A DNA stretch of 64,000 nucleotides from assembly GCA_964036315.1 (NCBI GenBank), contig CAXIWW010000817.1, positions 1,523,501-1,587,500 of the forward strand. The letters run 5' to 3'. Within the stretch, counting starts at the first letter, position 1, and every line of letters starts with the position of its first letter. This stretch comes from Acanthosepion esculentum. Lineage: Eukaryota; Mollusca; Cephalopoda; Sepiida; Sepiidae. A program made the translations under genes and the position numbers. Shown here piece after piece: positions 57,784-64,000 of this stretch. Under the pieces are notes generated by a model. That model saw only the letters and a program-made list of their open reading frames with translations, was not told where the DNA came from and ran no database searches.

Positions 57784-60700
57784 CACAATGACGACCCCCA
57801 GTCCAAGAAAGTCCCACGCAGACGACCCCCAGACAGGAGACAGCCCCAGAAAATCCCACGCAGACGACACCCACCCAGGAGACAGTGCCAGAAAGTCCCA
57901 CGCAGACGACACCCAGTCCCAGAAAGTCACATTCAGACGACCCCCACCAAGGTGACAGTCACAGAAAGTCCCACGCAGACGACACCCAGGCCCTGAAAGT
58001 CCCACGCAGACGACCCCCCACGCAGGAGACATTCCCAGAAAGTCCCACGGAGACGAGCCCCCAAAAAGGAGACAGTCTCAGAAAGACCCACGCAGACGAC
58101 CTCCAGTCCCAGAATGTCCCACGCAGAAGACCCCACACCCAGGAGAATCCAAGAAAGACCCACGCAGACGATCCCCTGTCCCAGAAAGACCCATGCAGAC
58201 GACCCCCCACCCAGGAGACTGTCCCAGATATCCCACGCAGACAACCTTCCACCCAGGAGACAGTCCAAGAAAGTCCCACGCAGACTACCCCCACCCAGGA
58301 GACAGTCCAAGAAAGTCCCACGCAGACGACCACAGACCCAGGAGACAGTCCCAGAAAGTCCCACGCAGACGACCCCCAGTCCTAGGAAGTCCCATGCAGA
58401 CGACCCCAGTCAGGAGACAGTCCTAGAAAGTCCCACGCAGACGAACCCCACCCAGGAGACAGTCCCAGAAAGTCCCAAACAGACGACACCCACCCAGGAG
58501 ACACTCCCAGAAAGTCCCACGCAGAAGACCCCCAGTCCAAGAAAGACCCACGCAGACGACCCCCAGTCCCAGAAAGTCCCACGCAGACGACACCCCACCC
58601 AGGAGACAGTCCCAGGAAGTCCCACGCAGACAACCCCCAGTCCCAGAAAGTCCCACGCAGACGACCCCCAGTACTACAAAATCCCACGCAGACGACACCG
58701 CACCAAGGAGATTGTACCAGAAAGACCCATGCAGACGACCCCCAGTCCCAGAAAGTCCCATGAAGACGACACCCCACCCAGGAGACAGTCCTAGATATCC
58801 CACCCAGACGACCCCACACCCAGGAGCCAGTCCCAGAAAGTCCCACGCAGACGACCCCCAGACAGGAGAGTGTCCCAGCAATTCCCACGCAGACGACCCC
58901 CAGTCCCAGAAAATCCCAAGCAGAGGAACACCCACCCAGGAGACAGTCCCAGAAAGTCCCACGAAGACGACCCCCCACCCAGGAGACAGTCCCAGTTAGT
59001 CTCACACAGACGACCCCCAGTCCTAGGAAGTCCCATGCAGACGACCCCCAGCCAGGAGACAATCCCAGAAAGTCCCACGCAGACGACCCCCACCCAGGAG
59101 ACAGTCCCAGAAAGTCCCACGCAGAAGACCACCAGTCCCACAAAGTCCCACGCAGACGACACCGCACCCAGGAGACTGTCCCAGAAAGAGCCACGCAGAC
59201 GACCCCTAGTCCCAGAAAGTCCCAGGCAGACGAGTCCCCACCCAGGAAACAGTCCCAAAATGTCCCACGCAGACGACCCCCCACCCAGGAGAGAGTCCCA
59301 GAATGACACACGCAGACGACCCCCAGTCCCATAAAGTCCCACGCAGACGACCCCCAATCCCACAAAATCCCACGCAGACGACACCGCACGCAGGAGACTG
59401 TACCAGAAAGACCCATGCAGACAACCCCCAGTCCCAGAAAGTCCCATGCAGACGACACAGCACCCAGGAGACAGTCCTAGATATCCCAGGCAGACGACCC
59501 CCCACCCAGGAGACAGTCCCAGAAAGTCCCAAGCAGACGACTCCCAGACAGGAGACAGTCCCAGCAAGTCCCACGCAGACGAGCCCCAATCCCAGAAAAT
59601 CCCACGCAGACGAACACCCACCCAGGAGACAGTCCCAGAAAGTCCCACGCAGATGACCCCCACCCAGGAGACAGTCCCAGAAAGTCCCAAACAGACGACA
59701 CCCACCCAGGAGACACTCCCAAAAAGTCCCACGCAGAAGACCCCCAGTCCAAGAAAGACCCACGCAGACGACCCCCAGTCCCAGAAAGTCCCACGCAGAC
59801 GACACCCCACCCAGGAGACAGTCCCATGAAGTCCCACGCAGACGACCCCCAGTCCCAGAAAGTCCCACGCAGACGACCCCCAGTCCCAGAAAGTCCCACG
59901 CAGACGACCCCCCACCCAGGAGACAGTCCCAGATAGTCCCACGCAAACGACCCCCAGTTCTAGGAAGTCCCATGGAAACGACCCCCAGCCAGGAGACACT
60001 CCCAGAAAGTCCCACGCAGACGACCCCCACCCAGGAGACAGTCCCAGAAAGTCCCAAACAGACGACCCCCACCCAGGAGACAGTCCCACAAAGTCCCACG
60101 CAGACGACACCGCACCCAGGAGACTGTCTCAGAAAGACCCACGCAGAAGACCCCCAGTCCCAGAAAGTCCCAGGCAGACGAGTCCCCACCCAGGAAACAG
60201 TCCCAAAATGTCCCACGCAGACGACCCCCCCACCCAGGAGAGAGTCCCAGAATGACCCACACAGACGACCCCCAGTCCAAGAAAGTCCCACGCAGACGAC
60301 CCCCAATCCCACAAAATCCCACGCAGACGACACCGCACGCAGGAGACTGTACCAGAAAGACCCATGCAGACAACCCTCAGTCCCAGAAAGTCCCATGCAG
60401 ACGACACACCACCCAGGAGACAGTCCTAGATATCCCACGCAGACGACCCCCCCACCCAGGAGACAGTCCCAGAAAGTCCCACGCAAACTACCCCCCACCA
60501 AGGAGACAGTCCCAGAAAGTCCCACGCAGACGACTCCCAGCCAGGAGAGTGTCCCAGCAAGTCCCACGCAGACGATCCCCAATCCCAGAAAATCCCACGC
60601 AGACGAACACCCACCCAGGAGACAGTCCCAGAAAGTCCCACGCAGACGACCCCCCACCCAGGAGACAGTCCCAGAAAGTCCCACGCAAACTACCCCCCAC

Positions 60701-61700
60701 CAAGGAGACAGTCCCAGAAAGTCCGACGCAGACGACCTTCAGTCCCAGAAAATCCCACGCAGACGACTCCCCACCCAGGAGACAGTCCCAGAAAGTCCCA
60801 CGCAGACCACCCCCCACCCAGGAGAGAGTCCGAAAAAGATCCACGCAGACGACCCCGAGTCCTAGAAAGTCCCATACAGACGACTCCCCACCCAGGAGAC
60901 AGTCACAGAAAGTAACACGCAGACGACCCCCAGTCCCAGAAAGTCCCGCGCAGACGACCACCAGTCCCATAAAGTCCTACGCAGACGACCCACCACCCAG
61001 GAGACAGTCCCAGAAAGTCCCACGCAGACGAGCCCCACCCATTAGACAGTCCCAGAAAGTCCCACGGAGACGACCCACAGTCCCAGAAAGTCCCAAGCAG
61101 ACGCCCCCCACCAAGGAGACAAACCCAGAAATTCCCACGCAGACGACCCCTAGTCCCAGAAAGTCCCACGCAGACGACTCCCCACCGAGGAGACAGTCCC
61201 AGAAAGTCCCACGCAGACGAGCCCAGTCCCAGAAAGTCCCACGCAGAAAACCCCTCACCCAGGAGAATCCAAGAAAGACCCACGCAGACGATCCCCCAAC
61301 CAGGAGACTGTCCCAGATATCCCACGCAGACAACCTTCCACCCAGGAGACAGTCCAAGAAAGTCCCACGCAGACTACCCCCACCCAGGAGACAGTCCAAG
61401 AAAGTCCCACGCAGACGACCACAGACCCAGGAGACAGTCCCAGAAAGTCCCACGCAGACGACCCCCAGTCCTAGGAAGTCCCATGCAGACGATCCCAGTC
61501 AGGAGACAGTCCTAGAAAGTCCCACGCAGACGAACCCCACCCAGGAGACAGTCGCAGAAAGTCCCAAACAGACGACACCCACCCAGGAGACACTCCCAGA
61601 AAGTCCCACGCAGAAGACCCCCAGTCCAAGAAAGACCCACGCAGACGACCCCCAGTCCCAGAAAGTCCCACGCAGACGACACCCCACCCAGGAGACTGTC
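57784..61700 (-). repeat. Satellite A 5.5 kb HOR, right arm, copy 2 (aligned part)
   Basis: Parallel to 52,267-56,170. Between 52,485 and 54,400 and its partner the offset stays at exactly 5,431 bp, so that part is the youngest or best homogenised. Marker monomers are at 58,140 and 61,260. Past about 61,700 the order changes and partly repeats the 60.1-61.0 kb segment. Confidence 0.85.
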
Positions 61701-62769
61701 TCAGAAAGAGACACGCAGACGACCCCCAGTCCCAGAAAGTCCCAGGCAGACGAGTCTCCACCCAGGAAACAGTCCTAGATATGCCAGGCAGACGACCCCC
61801 CACCCAGGAGAGAGTCCCAGGATGACCCACGCAGACGACCCCCAGTCCCATAAAGTCCAACGCAGACGACCCCCAATCCCACAAAATCCCACGCAGACGA
61901 CACCGCACGCAGGAGACTGTACCAGAAAGACCCATGCAGACAACCCCCAGTCCCAGCAAGTCCCACGCAGACGATCCCCAATCCCAGAAAATCCCACGCA
62001 GACGAACACCCACCCAGGAGACAGTCCCAGAAAGTCCCACGCAGATGACCCCCACCCAGGAGACAGTCCCAGAAAGTCCCAAACAGACGACACCCACCCA
62101 GGAGACACTCCCAAAAAGTCCCACGCAGAAGACCCCCAGTCCAAGAAAGACCCACGCAGACGACCCCCAGTCCCAGAAAGTCCCACGCAGACGACACCCC
62201 ACCCAGGAGACAGTCTAATGAAGTCCCACGCAGACGACCCCCAGTCCCAGAAAGTCCCACGCAGACGACACCGCACCAAGGAGACTGTACCAGAAAGACC
62301 CATGCAGACGACCCCAGTCCCAGAAAGTCCCATGAAGACGACACCCCACCCAGGAGACAGTCCTAGATATCCCACGCAGACGACCCCACACCCAGGAGCC
62401 AGACCCAGAAAGTCCCACGCAGACGACCCCCAGACAGGAGAGTGTCCCAGCAATTCCCACGCAGACGACCCCCAGTCCCAGAAAATCCCACTCAGACGAA
62501 CACCCATCCAGGAGACAGTCCCAGAAAGTCCACGCAGACGACCCCCCACCCAGGAGACAGTCCCAGTTAGTCCCACGCAGACGACCCCCAGTCCTAGGAA
62601 GTCCCATGGAGACGACCCCCAGCCAGGAGACAATCCCAGAAAGTCCCACGCATACGACCCCCACCCAGGAGACAGTCCCAGAAAGTCCCAAACAGACGAC
62701 CCCCACCCAGGAGACAGTCCCAGAAAGTCCCACGCAGAAGACCACCAGTCCCACAAAGTCCCACGCAGA

Positions 62770-63600
62770 AGACACCGCACCCAGGAGACTGTCTCAGAAA
62801 GACCCACGCAGAAGACCCCCAGTCCAAGAAAGTCCCACGCAGACGAGTCCCCACCCAGGAAACAGTCCCAAAATGTCCCACGCAGACGACCCCCCCACCC
62901 AGGAGAGAGTCCCAGAATGACCCACGAAGACGACCCCCAGCCCTATAAAGTCCCACGCAGACGACCCCCAATCCCACAAAATCCCACGCAGACGACTCCG
63001 CACGCAGGAGACTGTACCAGAAAGACCCATGCAGACAACCCCCAGTCCCAGAAAGTCCCATGCAGACGACACACCACCCAGGAGACAGTCCTAGATATCC
63101 CACGCAGACGACCCCCCACCCAGGAGACAGTCCCAGAAAGTCCCACGCAGACGACTCCCAGACAGGAGAGTGTCCCAGCAAGTCCCACGCAGACGATCCC
63201 CAATCCCAGAAAATCCCACGCAGACGAACACCCACCCAGGAGACAGTCCCAGAAAGTCCCACGCAGACGACCCCCCACCCAGGAGACAGTCCCAGAAAGT
63301 CCCACGCAAACTACCCCCCACCGAGGAGACAGTCCCAGAAAGTCCCACGCAGACGACTACGACCCAGGAGACAGTCCCAGAAAATCCCACGCAGACGACT
63401 CCCCACCCAGGAGACAGTCCCAGAAAGTCCCACGCAGACCACCCCCCACCCAGGAGAGAGTCCAAAAAAGATCCACGCAGACGACCCCGAGTCCTAGAAA
63501 GTCCCATACAGACGACCCCCCACCCAGGAGACAGTCCCAGAAAGTAACACGCAGACGACCCCGAGTCCCAGAAAGTCCCGCGCAGACGACGACCAGTCCC
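62770..63600 (-). repeat. Satellite A segment repeating 60,100-60,980
   Basis: Landmarks near 60,129-60,407 recur at 62,794-63,072 (offset 2,665 bp), followed by the same CGACCCCGAGTCC and AAGTAACACG monomers. About half the 5.5 kb period, which hints that the 5.5 kb unit is a dimer of related halves. Confidence 0.7.
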
Positions 63601-64000
63601 AGAAAGTCCCACGCAGACGAGCCCCACCCATGAGACAGTCCCAGAAAGTCCCACGGAGACGACCCACAGTCCCAGAAAGTCCCAAGCAGACGCCCCCCAC
63701 CAAGGAGACAAACCCAGAAATTCCCACGCAGACGACCCCTAGTCCCAGAAAGTCCCACGCAGACGACTCCCCACCGAGGAGACAGTCCCAGAAAGTCCCA
63801 CGCAGACGAGACCAGTCCCAGAAAGTCCCACGCAGACGACCCCCACCCAGGAGACAGTCCCAGAAAGTCCCACGCAGACGGACCCCCACCCAGGAGTCAG
63901 TACCAGAAAGACCCAAGCAGACGACCCCCTGTCTCAGAAAGTCCCAAGCAGACGACTCACCACCCAGGAGACAGTCCCAGAAAGTCCCACGCAGACTACC

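Larger units (their letters stand above)
29687..64000 (-). repeat. Satellite A array, right arm (inverted)
   Basis: 34.3 kb of the same 31 and 42-43 bp family, now with the C-rich strand on +; reverse monomers read AGAAAGTCCCACGCAGACGA. It runs off the right window edge. The first 6-7 kb are heterogeneous. From about 36 kb on, segmental and higher-order duplications dominate. The open frames on both strands rotate among three peptide types per strand as monomer lengths shift the frame, which is not protein-coding behaviour. No gene, transposon or unique sequence was found in this stretch. Confidence 0.97.

Noticed and set aside
61822..63633. 603-codon open frame on the + strand in satellite A
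   Set aside because: It is pure satellite. The peptide rotates through three unrelated repeat types as monomer length shifts the frame, other frames are open too, and there is no promoter, intron or domain evidence.
1..64000. Telomeric origin suggested by G-rich repeats
   Set aside because: No TTAGGG-type or other short telomere repeat is present, and the G-rich monomers are 31-43 bp and occur in both orientations.

Overview
This 64 kb window contains no gene that I can support. It is almost entirely tandem-repeat (satellite) DNA, arranged as a large, imperfect mirror. Three unrelated satellite families occur in the order A-B-C, followed by the same three in inverted order and orientation, C'-B'-A'. 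The axis lies near 19,500. Long satellite arrays, higher-order repeats (HORs) and the absence of compact genes indicate a eukaryotic, probably animal, heterochromatic region such as pericentromeric, subtelomeric or sex/B-chromosome DNA. I cannot name the species from sequence alone.

Layout: satellite A, G-rich strand on +, 1-14,580; satellite B (394-395 bp monomer, AT-rich), 14,581-16,216; satellite C (73 bp monomer in 219 bp trimers), 16,217-19,498; mirror axis with a perfect 29 bp inverted repeat, 19,443-19,530; inverted C, 19,499-28,446; inverted B, 28,447-29,686; inverted A, 29,687-64,000 and continuing past the window edge. Both A arrays run off the window.

Satellite A mixes short (31 bp) and long (42-43 bp) monomers that differ by an 11-12 bp block. 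The order of short, long and mutated monomers builds HORs. The left arm has a 1.27 kb HOR that is itself packed into a 3.2 kb super-repeat. The right arm has different HORs, with offsets of about 2.64 kb and 5.4-5.5 kb. Next to B, A is older and more heterogeneous in both arms.

The two arms are paralogous rather than merely similar. They share the A/B junction, the B/C junction, the order of C monomer variants for about 615 bp beyond the B/C junction, a diagnostic B monomer, and the order of A-edge monomers. They have since diverged in copy number (B 4 versus 3 full monomers; C 3.3 versus 8.9 kb) and in A higher-order structure. This argues against a simple read fold-back artefact. A head-to-head mis-join of two related loci or haplotypes still has to be excluded.

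Many long open frames (up to 603 codons) cross satellite A on both strands. They are by-products: the A consensus has no stop codon in any of its six frames, and because most monomers are not a multiple of three the frame rotates from monomer to monomer. None is annotated as a CDS.
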